Shown here piece by piece: positions 46,145 through 55,498 of a stretch of DNA of 64,000 nt. Both the position numbers and the translations under genes were made by a program. Positions within the stretch are counted from its first letter, which is position 1. Each line of letters opens with the position of its first letter. The notes under the pieces are model-generated. The model was not told where the DNA came from and searched no databases. It saw nothing but the letters and a program-made list of their open reading frames with translations. The stretch is from Pseudomonas fulva. GTDB taxonomy: Bacteria > Pseudomonadota > Gammaproteobacteria > Pseudomonadales > Pseudomonadaceae. The stretch is from positions 4,650,001 through 4,714,000 of the forward strand of contig NZ_CP082928.1 in assembly GCF_023517795.1 (NCBI RefSeq), written 5' to 3'.

Positions 46145-49100
46145 ATGGCGTTCTTCACCGCGGCCAGCAAAGCCGACTTCCAGCACCAACTGCAAGCGGC
46201 CCTGGCGCAGCACGTCAGCGAGCAGGACCAGCCACAAGTGGCCCTGTTCGCCGAACAGTTCTTTGGCATCATCGCACTCGAAGAGCTGACTCAGCGGCGA
46301 CTCTCCGACCTCGTTGGCTGTACCCTTTCTGCCTGGCGCCTGCTGGCCCAGTTCGACCCCGCCCAGCCCCAGGTTCGCGTCTTCAACCCCGATTATGAAA
46401 AGCACGGCTGGCAGAGCACCCATACCGGCATCGAGGTGCTGCACCCGGACATCCCGTTCCTGGTCGACTCCGTGCGTATCGAACTCAAGCGTCGTGGCTA
46501 CAGCATCCATACCCTGCAGAACAGCGTGCTCAGCGTGCGCCGCGATGCCCAGGGCGCGTTGCTCGAACTGCTGCCCAAGGGCAGCACGGGCGAGGGCGTC
46601 AGCCGCGAGTCGCTGATGTTCCTGGAGATCAACCGCTGCGCCAGCAACGTCGAGATCAAGTCACTGCAGAAGACCCTGCTCGACGTCCTCGAGGAAGTGC
46701 GCCTGAGCGTGGCCGACTTCCAGCCGATGAAGGCCAAGGCCCAGGAACTGCTGGGCAAACTGGGTGACGGCACCTTTGGTCATGGCAGCGCCGACCCGGC
46801 CGAGCTGGAAGAGATCAAGGTATTTCTCGCCTGGCTGCAGGACAACCATTTCACCTTTCTCGGCTACGAGGAATTCACCGTTCACGACGCCGTCGATGGC
46901 GGCCACCTGCAGTACGACGAAGGCTCGCTGCTGGGCCTGTCCAAGCGCCTGCGCAGCGGCCTGAGCAAGGACGACCTGCATATCGAGCCCTATGCGCTGG
47001 CCTACCTGCGCGAGCCGACCCTGCTGTCGTTCGCCAAGGCTGCGCAACCGAGCCGCGTGCACCGCCCGGCCTACCCGGACTTCGTCTCCATCCGCGAGAT
47101 CGACGCCACCGGCAAGGTGGTCAAGGAATGCCGCTTCCTCGGCATCTACACCTCGACCGCCTACAGCGAGAGCGTGCGCGATATTCCGTATATCCGCCGC
47201 AAGGTCGCCGAGGTCGAGAAGCGCTCCGGGTTCATTTCCCAGGGCCACCTGAGCAAGGAGCTGGTCAAGGTTCTCGAAGTGCTGCCGCGCGACGACCTGT
47301 TCCAGACGCCGGTCGACGAACTGGCCAGCACGGCGCTGTCGATCGTGCAGATCCAGGAGCGCAACAAGGTCCGCCTGTTCCTGCGCTTCGACCCCTATGG
47401 CCGCTTCGTCTATGCGCTGGCCTACGTGCCGCGGGACATCTATTCCACCGAAACCCGCCTGCGTATCCAGCAGGTGCTGGTCGACCGCCTGCAGGCCAGC
47501 GACTGCGAGTTCTGGACCTACTTCTCCGAGTCGGTGCTGGCCCGGGTGCAGTTCATCCTGCGCGTGGACCCGAAGAACAAGCTGGACATCGATCCCCAGC
47601 AGTTGGAGCGCGAAGTCGTCCAGGCCTGCCGCTCGTGGACCGACGACTACGCCGCCCTGGCCGTGGAGAACTTCGGCGAAGCCAAGGGCACCCGCGTACT
47701 CACCGATTTCCCGAAAAGCTTCCCGGCCGGTTACCGCGAGCGCTTCGCGCCGCACTCGGCGGTGGTCGACATGCAGCACCTGCGCAGCCTCTCCGAGGAA
47801 CGCCCGCTGGTGATGAGCTTCTACCAGCCATTGGTGCCGGGCGAGCGTCAACTGCACTGCAAGCTGTACCACGCCGATACGCCGCTGGCGCTGTCCGACG
47901 TGCTGCCGGTGCTGGAGAACCTCGGCCTGCGCGTACTGGGCGAATTCCCGTATCGCCTGCAGCACCAGAACGGCCGCGAATTCTGGATCCACGATTTCGC
48001 CTTCACCTACCCCGAAGGCATCAAGCTCGACATCCAGCAGCTCAACGACACCCTGCAGGACGCCTTCGTGCACATCGTGCGCGGCGACGCCGAGAACGAC
48101 TCCTTCAACCGCCTGGTGCTGACCGCCGGCCTGGCCTGGCGTGACGTGGCCCTGCTGCGCGCCTATGCCCGCTACCTGAAGCAGATCCGCCTGGGCTTCG
48201 ACCTGGGCTATATCGCCAACACGCTGCTCAACCATGCCGATATCGCCCGCGAACTGGTGCGCCTGTTCAAGACCCGCTTTTACCTGGCGCGCAAGCTCAG
48301 CGCCGACGACCTGAACGACAAGCAGCAGAAGCTCGAGCAGGCCATTCTCGGCGCCCTGGACAACGTCGCGGTGCTCAACGAAGACCGCATCCTGCGTCGC
48401 TACCTGGACCTGATCAAGGCCACCCTGCGCACCAACTTCTACCAGCCCGACGCCCTGGGCGAGGTAAAGAACTACTTCAGCTTCAAGTTCAACCCGAGCG
48501 CGATTCCCGAACTGCCACGGCCGGTGCCGAAGTTCGAGATCTTCGTTTACTCGCCGCGGGTCGAAGGGGTGCACCTGCGCTTCGGCAACGTGGCCCGTGG
48601 CGGCCTGCGCTGGTCGGATCGCGAAGAGGACTTCCGGACCGAAGTGCTCGGTCTGGTCAAGGCCCAGCAGGTCAAGAACGCGGTGATCGTGCCGGTCGGC
48701 GCCAAGGGCGGTTTCGTGCCGCGGCGCCTGCCGGTGGGCGGCGGCCGCGACGAGATCCAGGCCGAGGCCATCGCCTGCTACCGCATCTTCATCAGTGGCC
48801 TGCTGGACATCACCGACAACCTCAAGGAAGGCGAGGTGGCGCCCCCGGCCAACGTGGTACGCCACGACGCCGATGACCCCTATCTGGTGGTCGCCGCCGA
48901 CAAGGGCACCGCGACCTTCTCCGACATCGCCAACGGCATCGCCAACGAATACGGCTTCTGGCTCGGCGATGCCTTCGCCTCGGGCGGTTCCGCCGGTTAC
49001 GACCACAAGGGCATGGGCATCACCGCCAAGGGCGGCTGGGTCTCGGTGCAGCGTCACTTCCGCGAACGCGGCATCGACGTGCAGAAGGACCTGACCACCG

Positions 49101-51013
49101 TGATCGGCATCGGCGACATGGCCGGTGACGTGTTCGGCAACGGCCTGCTGCTGTCCGAGTCGCTGCAACTGGTGGCCGCCTTCAACCACCTGCATATCTT
49201 CATCGACCCGAACCCGGATGCCGCGCGCAGTTTCGTCGAGCGCAAGCGCCTGTTCGACCTGCCGCGTTCGAGCTGGGCCGACTACGACGCGTCGCTGATC
49301 TCCCAGGGCGGCGGCATCTTCCTGCGCAGCGCCAAGAGCATCGCCATCAGCCCGGAGATGAAGGCGCGCTTCGATATCCAGGCCGACAAGCTGGCGCCGA
49401 CCGAGCTGCTCAACGCGCTGCTCAAGGCGCCGGTGGACCTGATCTGGAACGGTGGTATCGGCACCTACGTCAAGTCCAGCCGCGAGAGCCATGCCGACGT
49501 CGGCGACAAGGCCAACGACGTGCTGCGCGTCGACGGCCGCGAGTTGCGCGCCAAGGTGGTGGGCGAGGGCGGCAACCTGGGCATGACCCAGCTCGGCCGC
49601 GTCGAGTATGGCCTGGGTGGCGGTGCCAGCAACACCGACTTCATCGACAACGCCGGTGGGGTGGACTGCTCCGACCACGAGGTGAACATCAAGATCCTGC
49701 TCAACGAGATCGTCACCGCCGGCGACATGACCGGCAAGCAGCGCAACACGCTGCTCGCCGAGATGACCGAGGACGTCGGCAATCTGGTACTGGGCAACAA
49801 CTACAAGCAGACCCAGGCGCTGTCGCTGGCCGAGCGCCGTGCCCGGGAACGCCAGGGCGAGTACAAGCGCCTGATGGCGGCGCTGGAAGCCTCCGGCAAG
49901 CTGGATCGCGCCCTGGAGTTCCTGCCCAGCGAGGAAGAACTCAACGAGCGCGCCACCAAGGGCCAGGGGCTGACCCGTCCCGAGCTGTCGGTGCTGATCT
50001 CGTACAGCAAGATCGAACTGCAGGAAGCGCTGATCAAGTCCGATATCGCCGATGACGAGTACCTGTCGCGCGAGATGGAAACCGCCTTCCCGGCGCGCCT
50101 GGCCCAGGAGTATGGCGAGGCCATGCGCCGCCACCGCCTCAAGCGCGAGATCGTCAGCACGCAGATCGCCAACGATCTGGTCAACCACATGGGCATCACC
50201 TTCGTGCAGCGTCTGAAGGAATCCACCGGGGTGGGTTCGGCCCAGGTTGCCGCGGCCTATGTCGTGGTGCGTGACGTCTTCCACCTGCCGTTCTGGTGGC
50301 GGCAGATCGAGGCCCTCGACAACCAGGTGCCGGCCGACCTGCAGCTGACCATGATGGACGAGCTGATGCGTCTGGGCCGCCGCGCCACGCGCTGGTACCT
50401 GCGCAGCCGCCGCAACGACCTGGATGCCGCCCGTGACGTGGCGCACCTCGGCCCGCGGGTCAAGGCGCTGGCCATGCGCCTGGACGAGCTGCTTGAAGGT
50501 CCGGCCCGTGACGAGTGGATGGCGCGCTACCAGACCTACGTCGAGGCCGGGGTGCCGGAGCTGCTGTCCCGGGTGGTCGCCGGCACCGGCCACCTGTACA
50601 CGCTGTTGCCGATCATCGAGTCGGCGGACCTCACCGGTCGCGAGCCGACCGAGGTGGCGGCTGCCTACTTCGCGGTGGCCGACGCGCTGGACCTGTCGTG
50701 GTACCTGCAGCAGATCAGCGGCCTGAGCGTGGAAAGCAACTGGCAGGCCCTGGCCCGCGAAGCCTTCCGCGACGACCTGGACGCACAGCAGCGCGCCATC
50801 ACCGTGTCGGTGCTGCAACTGGCCAACGGGCCGGAGTCGATCGAAGCGCGGGTGGAGATGTGGCTGGAGCAGAACCGCCGGCTGGTCGAGCGCTGGAAGG
50901 CCATGCTCGCCGAGCTGCGTGCCGCCACCGGCAGCGACTACGCCATGTACGCCGTGGCCAACCGCGAGCTGAGCGACCTGGCGCAAAGCCAGTTGCCGGT
51001 GCTGCCGGCTTGA
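46145..51013 (+). CDS. gdhB: NAD-specific glutamate dehydrogenase, 180-kDa class
   Basis: Converts glutamate to 2-oxoglutarate and ammonia with NAD+, a catabolic route. 1622 residues, the normal length. N-terminal ACT-like regulatory region; a central catalytic dehydrogenase domain (about 790-1230) with VGAKGGFVPRRLPVGGG near 852 and DKGTATFSDIAN near 919; and a long C-terminal domain. ATG follows GGAG by 8 bases. A strong terminator lies just after the stop. In P. aeruginosa the homolog is induced by arginine through ArgR; no ArgR site was positively identified here. Confidence 0.95.
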   Translation: MAFFTAASKADFQHQLQAALAQHVSEQDQPQVALFAEQFFGIIALEELTQRRLSDLVGCTLSAWRLLAQFDPAQPQVRVFNPDYEKHGWQSTHTGIEVLHPDIPFLVDSVRIELKRRGYSIHTLQNSVLSVRRDAQGALLELLPKGSTGEGVSRESLMFLEINRCASNVEIKSLQKTLLDVLEEVRLSVADFQPMKAKAQELLGKLGDGTFGHGSADPAELEEIKVFLAWLQDNHFTFLGYEEFTVHDAVDGGHLQYDEGSLLGLSKRLRSGLSKDDLHIEPYALAYLREPTLLSFAKAAQPSRVHRPAYPDFVSIREIDATGKVVKECRFLGIYTSTAYSESVRDIPYIRRKVAEVEKRSGFISQGHLSKELVKVLEVLPRDDLFQTPVDELASTALSIVQIQERNKVRLFLRFDPYGRFVYALAYVPRDIYSTETRLRIQQVLVDRLQASDCEFWTYFSESVLARVQFILRVDPKNKLDIDPQQLEREVVQACRSWTDDYAALAVENFGEAKGTRVLTDFPKSFPAGYRERFAPHSAVVDMQHLRSLSEERPLVMSFYQPLVPGERQLHCKLYHADTPLALSDVLPVLENLGLRVLGEFPYRLQHQNGREFWIHDFAFTYPEGIKLDIQQLNDTLQDAFVHIVRGDAENDSFNRLVLTAGLAWRDVALLRAYARYLKQIRLGFDLGYIANTLLNHADIARELVRLFKTRFYLARKLSADDLNDKQQKLEQAILGALDNVAVLNEDRILRRYLDLIKATLRTNFYQPDALGEVKNYFSFKFNPSAIPELPRPVPKFEIFVYSPRVEGVHLRFGNVARGGLRWSDREEDFRTEVLGLVKAQQVKNAVIVPVGAKGGFVPRRLPVGGGRDEIQAEAIACYRIFISGLLDITDNLKEGEVAPPANVVRHDADDPYLVVAADKGTATFSDIANGIANEYGFWLGDAFASGGSAGYDHKGMGITAKGGWVSVQRHFRERGIDVQKDLTTVIGIGDMAGDVFGNGLLLSESLQLVAAFNHLHIFIDPNPDAARSFVERKRLFDLPRSSWADYDASLISQGGGIFLRSAKSIAISPEMKARFDIQADKLAPTELLNALLKAPVDLIWNGGIGTYVKSSRESHADVGDKANDVLRVDGRELRAKVVGEGGNLGMTQLGRVEYGLGGGASNTDFIDNAGGVDCSDHEVNIKILLNEIVTAGDMTGKQRNTLLAEMTEDVGNLVLGNNYKQTQALSLAERRARERQGEYKRLMAALEASGKLDRALEFLPSEEELNERATKGQGLTRPELSVLISYSKIELQEALIKSDIADDEYLSREMETAFPARLAQEYGEAMRRHRLKREIVSTQIANDLVNHMGITFVQRLKESTGVGSAQVAAAYVVVRDVFHLPFWWRQIEALDNQVPADLQLTMMDELMRLGRRATRWYLRSRRNDLDAARDVAHLGPRVKALAMRLDELLEGPARDEWMARYQTYVEAGVPELLSRVVAGTGHLYTLLPIIESADLTGREPTEVAAAYFAVADALDLSWYLQQISGLSVESNWQALAREAFRDDLDAQQRAITVSVLQLANGPESIEARVEMWLEQNRRLVERWKAMLAELRAATGSDYAMYAVANRELSDLAQSQLPVLPA

Positions 51014-51034
51014 TCTGAGCTAAGCGCTGGAAAC

Positions 51035-51065
51035 GAAAACGCCCCGACCTGTTCGGGGCGTTTTC
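51035..51065. terminator. Bidirectional Rho-independent terminator after gdhB
   Basis: A 13-bp perfect stem (51035-51047 with 51053-51065) with A and T tracts on the two sides. Serves gdhB and the convergent hydrolase gene. Confidence 0.9.
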
Positions 51066-51096
51066 ATATCTGTCGTGGGCTCTGCGTTGATACCGC

Positions 51097-52095
51097 TCAG
51101 GGCTGTCGCTGGAGTCCTTCGAGCAGTGCCTTGTGGAAGCGCTCGGGCTCCTGGATCTGTGGCGAATGGCCAAGGTCGGCGAAGGTCACCAGGGTCGCAT
51201 CGGGAATGCGTTTGGCCGTGGCCGGGCCCAGTGCCTTGTAGTTGCCCAGCTTGCTGCGCAGCGCTGCGGGCGCTGCGTCCTTGCCGACGGCGGTGTTGTC
51301 CTGCTCGCCGATCAGCAACAGCGTGGGCATCCGCAGTTCGGAGAACTCGTAGACCACCGGCTGGGTGTAGACCATGTCGTAGGTCAGCGCCGAGTTCCAG
51401 GCAACGATCTCCTTGCCGTCACCCTTGAACATGCCGGCCTGCATGTCGACCCAGCGATCGAACTCGGGCCGCCACTGGCCGGCGTAGTAGGTGTTCTTCT
51501 GGTAGTTGCGGCTGGCCTCGGCGGTGGTTTTCAGTTCGCGCTGGTACCACTGATCGACGCTCAGGTAAGGCACGCCGAGGGTCTTCCAGTCCTCCAGGCC
51601 GATCGGGTTGACCATTACCAGTTGCTCGACCTGCTCGGGGTAGAGCAGGGCGTAGCGGGTGGCGAGCATGCCGCCCATGGAATGGCCCATGACGGTCACC
51701 TTGTCGACGCCGATCTGTTCGAGCAGCGCATGGGTGTTGCTGGCCAGTTGCTGGAAGCTGTACTGGTAATGCGCCGGCTTGCTGGACTTGCAGAAGCCCA
51801 CCTGGTCCGCCGCTACCACGCGGTAGCCCGCCTTGGTGAGCGCCTCGATGCTGCCCTCCCAGGTCGCCGCGCAGAAGTTCTTGCCGTGCATCAGCAGGAT
51901 GGTGCGGCCATTGGCCTTTTCCGGTTGCACGTCCATGTAGGCCATCTGCAGCGAATTGCCTTGCGACTCGAAGTTGAAACGTTTGACTTCATGGGGGTAG
52001 TCGAAACCCTGCAGCTCGGCGCCATAGCGCGGTGTTTCGGCAGCAAGGGCAGGCAGGCTGCCTGCGATCAGCAAAGAAGCGAGGGCAATGCGCAC
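51097..52095 (-). CDS. Secreted alpha/beta hydrolase
   Basis: 332 residues with a signal peptide ending near ALAAE (about residue 19). The nucleophile elbow is GHSMGG (near 137), with oxyanion segment LLMHGKNFCAA, acid Asp region LLIGEQDN and catalytic His in LGHSPQIQEP. Probably a periplasmic esterase or lipid hydrolase; substrate unknown. It stands convergent to gdhB. Confidence 0.85.
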   Translation of the reverse strand: MRIALASLLIAGSLPALAAETPRYGAELQGFDYPHEVKRFNFESQGNSLQMAYMDVQPEKANGRTILLMHGKNFCAATWEGSIEALTKAGYRVVAADQVGFCKSSKPAHYQYSFQQLASNTHALLEQIGVDKVTVMGHSMGGMLATRYALLYPEQVEQLVMVNPIGLEDWKTLGVPYLSVDQWYQRELKTTAEASRNYQKNTYYAGQWRPEFDRWVDMQAGMFKGDGKEIVAWNSALTYDMVYTQPVVYEFSELRMPTLLLIGEQDNTAVGKDAAPAALRSKLGNYKALGPATAKRIPDATLVTFADLGHSPQIQEPERFHKALLEGLQRQP

Positions 52096-52180
52096 GATGG
52101 TGCTCCAGACGAATAGGGGAGCAAAGACTGACCCGTGATCGGCGCACGCGTCTCGATGAAGTGGTTACAAAACCTGTCGG

Positions 52181-53044
52181 TCAGCCCAGTTCCCGCACGT
52201 AACGCAGCATGTCCGGGGCGCCGGCGTGAAGCAGGCCCTCACCCAGCGCACAAGCCTGGGGCGAATGCTTGGGCAGCAACAGGAATTCCGGCGAGCCAGG
52301 GGTGCGCAGCAGGCTCAGGCGCGCGTAGGGCACCTCGTGCTCCATCAGCAGCTGCATGAAACGGGCATCGCTCCAAGCCGCGCAAGGCATCGCCAGGGCG
52401 TGGTAGCGCTGTTCCAGATCGTGCAGGCCATCGGCGCTGATGCGGTAGTAGGTGATGTGCGCCGGCAGGGTGATTTCCAGGCCGCGCAGCCGCGCGTAGG
52501 CCACTGCGCTGGCAAAGGCTTCCGGATGGCCATCGCCGGCCCAGAACAGCCGCTCGCCGCGCCACTGGGCGTGAAACAGTTCGAGGCGCTGATGCGGATA
52601 GTCCGGCAACGCCTTGCCCAGGTGCTTGAGGAAGTCGCGATAGCTGATGATGCGAATCTGCCGGCAGGCTTCGCTGGCCGCATAATCCTCGAGGCTGCCG
52701 TAGCTGCCGTCGCAATGCACGAGGCTGTCGACCAGGCGCAGGTCGAACTGCTGCAGATGGCGATGTTCGACCTCGATGAGCCGGGTCAGGGCGGCATGGG
52801 CTTCGGCCTTGTCTTCCTGCACCGGGCCGGACAGGGCTCCACGCGGCAGATCCTTGAGGCGCTGCAGGGGCGGGCCGCCAAGCCAGCAGATGTTGTCGGC
52901 AAAGGTGGGGATCGCGGAGAACGGCAGCTGCAACTGGCTGGCGCGTTCGAAAATGGGCTTGCAGCCACGACCAAGCAGGCCAACACGCTGGGCCAGGGCG
53001 GCCAGGCGCGAGGAGAGAGGGCTGGGCTGTTCAGGCAGGCTCAT
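52181..53044 (-). CDS. Conserved hypothetical protein (287 aa)
   Basis: From ATG 53044 (MSLPEQPSPLSSRLAAL), with GAGCC upstream. Soluble, mixed alpha/beta, rich in Leu and Arg, with an acid/His-containing stretch (RLVDSLVHCDGSYGSLEDYA). No signal peptide, membrane helix or catalytic motif recognised. The gene seems Pseudomonas-typical by GC and codon use. It is divergent from a DUF2835 gene. The frame continues upstream to 53191 but without a good start. Confidence 0.7.
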   Translation of the reverse strand: MSLPEQPSPLSSRLAALAQRVGLLGRGCKPIFERASQLQLPFSAIPTFADNICWLGGPPLQRLKDLPRGALSGPVQEDKAEAHAALTRLIEVEHRHLQQFDLRLVDSLVHCDGSYGSLEDYAASEACRQIRIISYRDFLKHLGKALPDYPHQRLELFHAQWRGERLFWAGDGHPEAFASAVAYARLRGLEITLPAHITYYRISADGLHDLEQRYHALAMPCAAWSDARFMQLLMEHEVPYARLSLLRTPGSPEFLLLPKHSPQACALGEGLLHAGAPDMLRYVRELG

Positions 53045-53210
53045 GGCAGCTCGTGTACGTCGGTGTGCCAGGCGCAGTGTGGCAGAGCCGGCAATGACTT
53101 GCACGACCCCACGTACAGAATGTCCTGCGAGTGGCCGAAATGCCTGGGCGTGACGCGTGCAGCACCCCTGAGTGTGGCAGAATCCGTTCATTCACCTGCA
53201 AGGAGCCTCC

Positions 53211-53432
53211 ATGGCCAGCCTGGTTCTGGATATCGCATTACCCGCAGACCGCGTGCAGGCGATCTATCAGGGGCGGGCCAACCGCATTCAGGCGCTCAGC
53301 CGCGATGGACGCCGGGTCAGCATCCCGGCCCACCATTTTCGACCGTTTCTGACCCATGCGGGTATCCATGGTTCCTTCGAGCTGCAATTCAACGATGCCG
53401 GTGAACTGCTGAGCCTTCGGCGCTTGCCCTGA
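53211..53432 (+). CDS. DUF2835 family protein
   Basis: 73 residues beginning ASLVLDIALPADRV, a small beta-rich domain characteristic of DUF2835. AAGGAG lies 5 bases before the ATG. The basic segment RDGRRVSIPAHHFRPFLT is family-conserved. Function unknown. Confidence 0.82.
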   Translation: MASLVLDIALPADRVQAIYQGRANRIQALSRDGRRVSIPAHHFRPFLTHAGIHGSFELQFNDAGELLSLRRLP

Positions 53433-53510
53433 GAACCTGCTGATAATCTTTTCAACCTAGGTTCGTCGATCTTGGCAGCTAAGTGGCGCAAGCAGCCGGT
53501 GAGCAAAGGT

Positions 53511-53580
53511 TGTGGGAGAGGCTTTAGCCTCGAGTTCTTTGCGCCTAGTCAGGCACATCGGGGCTAAAGCCCCTCCCACA
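53511..53580. repeat. Palindromic repeat family A, copy 3
   Basis: Arms 53511-53534 and 53557-53580, with ends TGTGGGAG/CTCCCACA and core GGCTTTAGCC. The flank GGCCGCTTCTGCCTTGCAGT (53599-53618) recurs near the hairpin at 12551, so the repeat has a partly conserved outside. Confidence 0.8.
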
Positions 53581-53692
53581 AAAGCAGCCGCTTCGAATGG
53601 CCGCTTCTGCCTTGCAGTTGACACTTCTTGCCTATCTGGCTCGCGACACCGTTAACCGGCTCTAATCCTCGCTAGTCGCAGCCTTGGCCGGC

Positions 53693-53698
53693 TATAAT
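53693..53698 (+). promoter_or_regulatory. Probable -10 element of pyrD
   Basis: A perfect TATAAT preceded by CCGGC, 42 bases before the pyrD ATG. No good -35 is seen at 17 bases. Confidence 0.45.
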
Positions 53699-53739
53699 TC
53701 GCGCCTTTCGATTTCGCCACTGCCGAGCTAAGCCTGCCC

Positions 53740-54762
53740 ATGTACAACCTGGCCCGCGAGCTGCTGTTCAAACTGTCCCCGGAAACTTCCCACGAGCTGT
53801 CCATCGATCTGGTCGGCGCCGCTGGCCGCCTGGGCCTGGCCGGCCGGCTGTGCAAGGCGCCGAGCAGCCTGCCGGTGACGGTCATGGGGTTGCAGTTCGC
53901 CAACCCGGTGGGCCTGGCCGCGGGCCTGGACAAGAACGGCGATGCCATCGATGGTTTCGCGCAGCTGGGCTTCGGCTTCGTGGAGATCGGCACCGTCACC
54001 CCACGGCCGCAGCCGGGCAATCCCAAGCCGCGCCTGTTCCGCCTGCCCGAGGCCGAGGCGATCATCAACCGCATGGGCTTCAACAACCATGGCGTCGACC
54101 ACCTGCTGGCCCGCGTGCAGGCGGCCAAGTACCGCGGCGTGCTGGGCATCAACATCGGCAAGAACGTCGATACCCCGGTCGAGCGTGCAGTGGACGACTA
54201 CCTGATCTGCCTGGACAAGGTCTATGCCCATGCCAGCTACGTCACCGTCAATGTCAGCTCGCCGAACACGCCGGGGCTGCGCAGCCTGCAGTTCGGCGAT
54301 TCGCTCAAGCAACTGCTCGATGCCCTGCACAAGCGCCAGAACGAACTGGCCCTGAGCCACGGCCGCCGTGTGCCGCTGGCGATCAAGATCGCCCCGGACA
54401 TGAGCGACGAGGAAACCGTGCAGGTCGCCGCGGCGCTGCTGGAAAGCGGCATGGATGCAGTGATCGCCACCAATACCACGCTGAGCCGCGAAGGCGTCGA
54501 GAACCTGGCGTTCGCCAACGAGGCCGGCGGGCTTTCCGGTGCCCCGGTGCGCGACAAGAGCACCCACACGGTGAGCGTGCTGGCAGGCGAACTGGGTGGG
54601 CGGTTGCCGATCATCGCGGCCGGTGGCATCACCGAGGGTCGCCATGCGGCCGAGAAGATCGCCGCAGGCGCGAGCCTGGTGCAGATCTACTCGGGCTTCA
54701 TCTACAAGGGGCCGGCGTTGATTCGTGAGGCGGTGGACGCCATCGCGGCAGCGCGGCGTTGA
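53740..54762 (+). CDS. pyrD: Dihydroorotate dehydrogenase (quinone), class 2
   Basis: FMN enzyme of pyrimidine synthesis that oxidises dihydroorotate and passes electrons to the quinone pool at the inner membrane. 340 residues with an N-terminal quinone-side helix ([20 protein letters not shown]). The FMN-contact [11 protein letters not shown] and the catalytic serine segment [11 protein letters not shown] (near 177) identify class 2. C-terminal AAGGITEG phosphate site intact. Confidence 0.95.
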   Translation: MYNLARELLFKLSPETSHELSIDLVGAAGRLGLAGRLCKAPSSLPVTVMGLQFANPVGLAAGLDKNGDAIDGFAQLGFGFVEIGTVTPRPQPGNPKPRLFRLPEAEAIINRMGFNNHGVDHLLARVQAAKYRGVLGINIGKNVDTPVERAVDDYLICLDKVYAHASYVTVNVSSPNTPGLRSLQFGDSLKQLLDALHKRQNELALSHGRRVPLAIKIAPDMSDEETVQVAAALLESGMDAVIATNTTLSREGVENLAFANEAGGLSGAPVRDKSTHTVSVLAGELGGRLPIIAAGGITEGRHAAEKIAAGASLVQIYSGFIYKGPALIREAVDAIAAARR

Positions 54763-54772
54763 ATCCCAGGCA

Positions 54773-54798
54773 ATAAAAAGGGCTCCCTGAGGGAGCCC
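54773..54798 (-). terminator. Rho-independent terminator of rmf
   Basis: An 8-bp perfect stem GGGCTCCC (54780-54787) / GGGAGCCC (54791-54798). On the minus strand it is followed by TTTTTATT, so it terminates rmf; it may also help pyrD. Confidence 0.8.
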
Positions 54799-54858
54799 CT
54801 GGGCTTGCGCCCGCCGCTCGGATGGAGCGTGCTTGGTGAAGTCGGTAGGTCCCTGGCG

Positions 54859-55074
54859 TTAGCCGACAGCGCGAAGTTCGTTAAGTCGATGAATACCGGC
54901 AGTGCCGGTCAAACCGTCCCAGTTGTCACCGCGGCCTTCACGCCAGCCATTGAGCCAGGCTTGACGCACGGACGGAAGAGTGAAAGGACACAGCTCGCGG
55001 GATTTACCACTGATACCGTACTGATAGCCGCGCAAAAATGCTTTTTCTAACGGATCACGCTTAAGTCTTCTCAT
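54859..55074 (-). CDS. rmf: Ribosome modulation factor
   Basis: 71 residues, starting MRRLKRDPLEKAFLRGYQYG and containing GKSRELCPF and RQAWLNGWREGRGDNWDG, all diagnostic of RMF. It dimerises 70S ribosomes into inactive 100S particles in stationary phase. Divergent from rlmL with a long leader. Its expression is normally growth-phase and stringent controlled; no control site is proved here. Confidence 0.95.
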   Translation of the reverse strand: MRRLKRDPLEKAFLRGYQYGISGKSRELCPFTLPSVRQAWLNGWREGRGDNWDGLTGTAGIHRLNELRAVG

Positions 55075-55498
55075 AGGGTGTTGCCCTCACTTGTTGACTG
55101 TTTATGTCCCGTAGACCTCCAGGAGGTCAGGCAGATGGTCTGCCGTTGGAGTCCGCTGCCGGCGTCGCGAGCCTCCATGTGCCATCGTCGTTGCGACGAC
55201 GGCCTGGGTAGATTTCTATCGAATGCACGATGCGGTGTGAATGATCGATTTGTCATAAGGACGTAACGCTTTCGAGGGTGAGGCCATAAGCTCCTGGCGC
55301 GGTGGCTGCCCTGGTAGCTGAAACCCGCGCCAGCAGCGGCTTGGGTCGGATTTGCTGGTGTTTTGCCATCCTGAATGGCTATCGATTGCAGCTGCTATTT
55401 ATTCGGACGAAGGGTCGCATTGCGACTTCTTGTCACTTATTTTTGGTTGCCCCCACCATTGGGCCAACCCATTACCGCCTTCGGGCACTGGATCTATG
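55075..55498. other. Divergent rmf-rlmL intergenic region
   Basis: 424 bases without a convincing gene. It holds a hairpin GACCTCCAGGAGGTC (about 55113-55127) and another (CGTCGT-TGCG-ACGACG, 55186-55201) that lie in the probable rmf leader. No -35/-10 pair stood out for either gene. Confidence 0.45.

Larger units (their letters stand above)
53433..53739. other. Gap before pyrD
   Basis: 307 bases holding family A repeat copy 3 (53511-53580) and the pyrD -10 region; no ORF. Confidence 0.6.

Noticed and set aside
46661..50986. A very long open frame (over 1400 codons) antisense to gdhB
   Set aside because: It is a by-product of the high-GC third-codon pattern of gdhB. It has a poor start, no ribosome site and low-complexity His/Gln/Gly-rich text.
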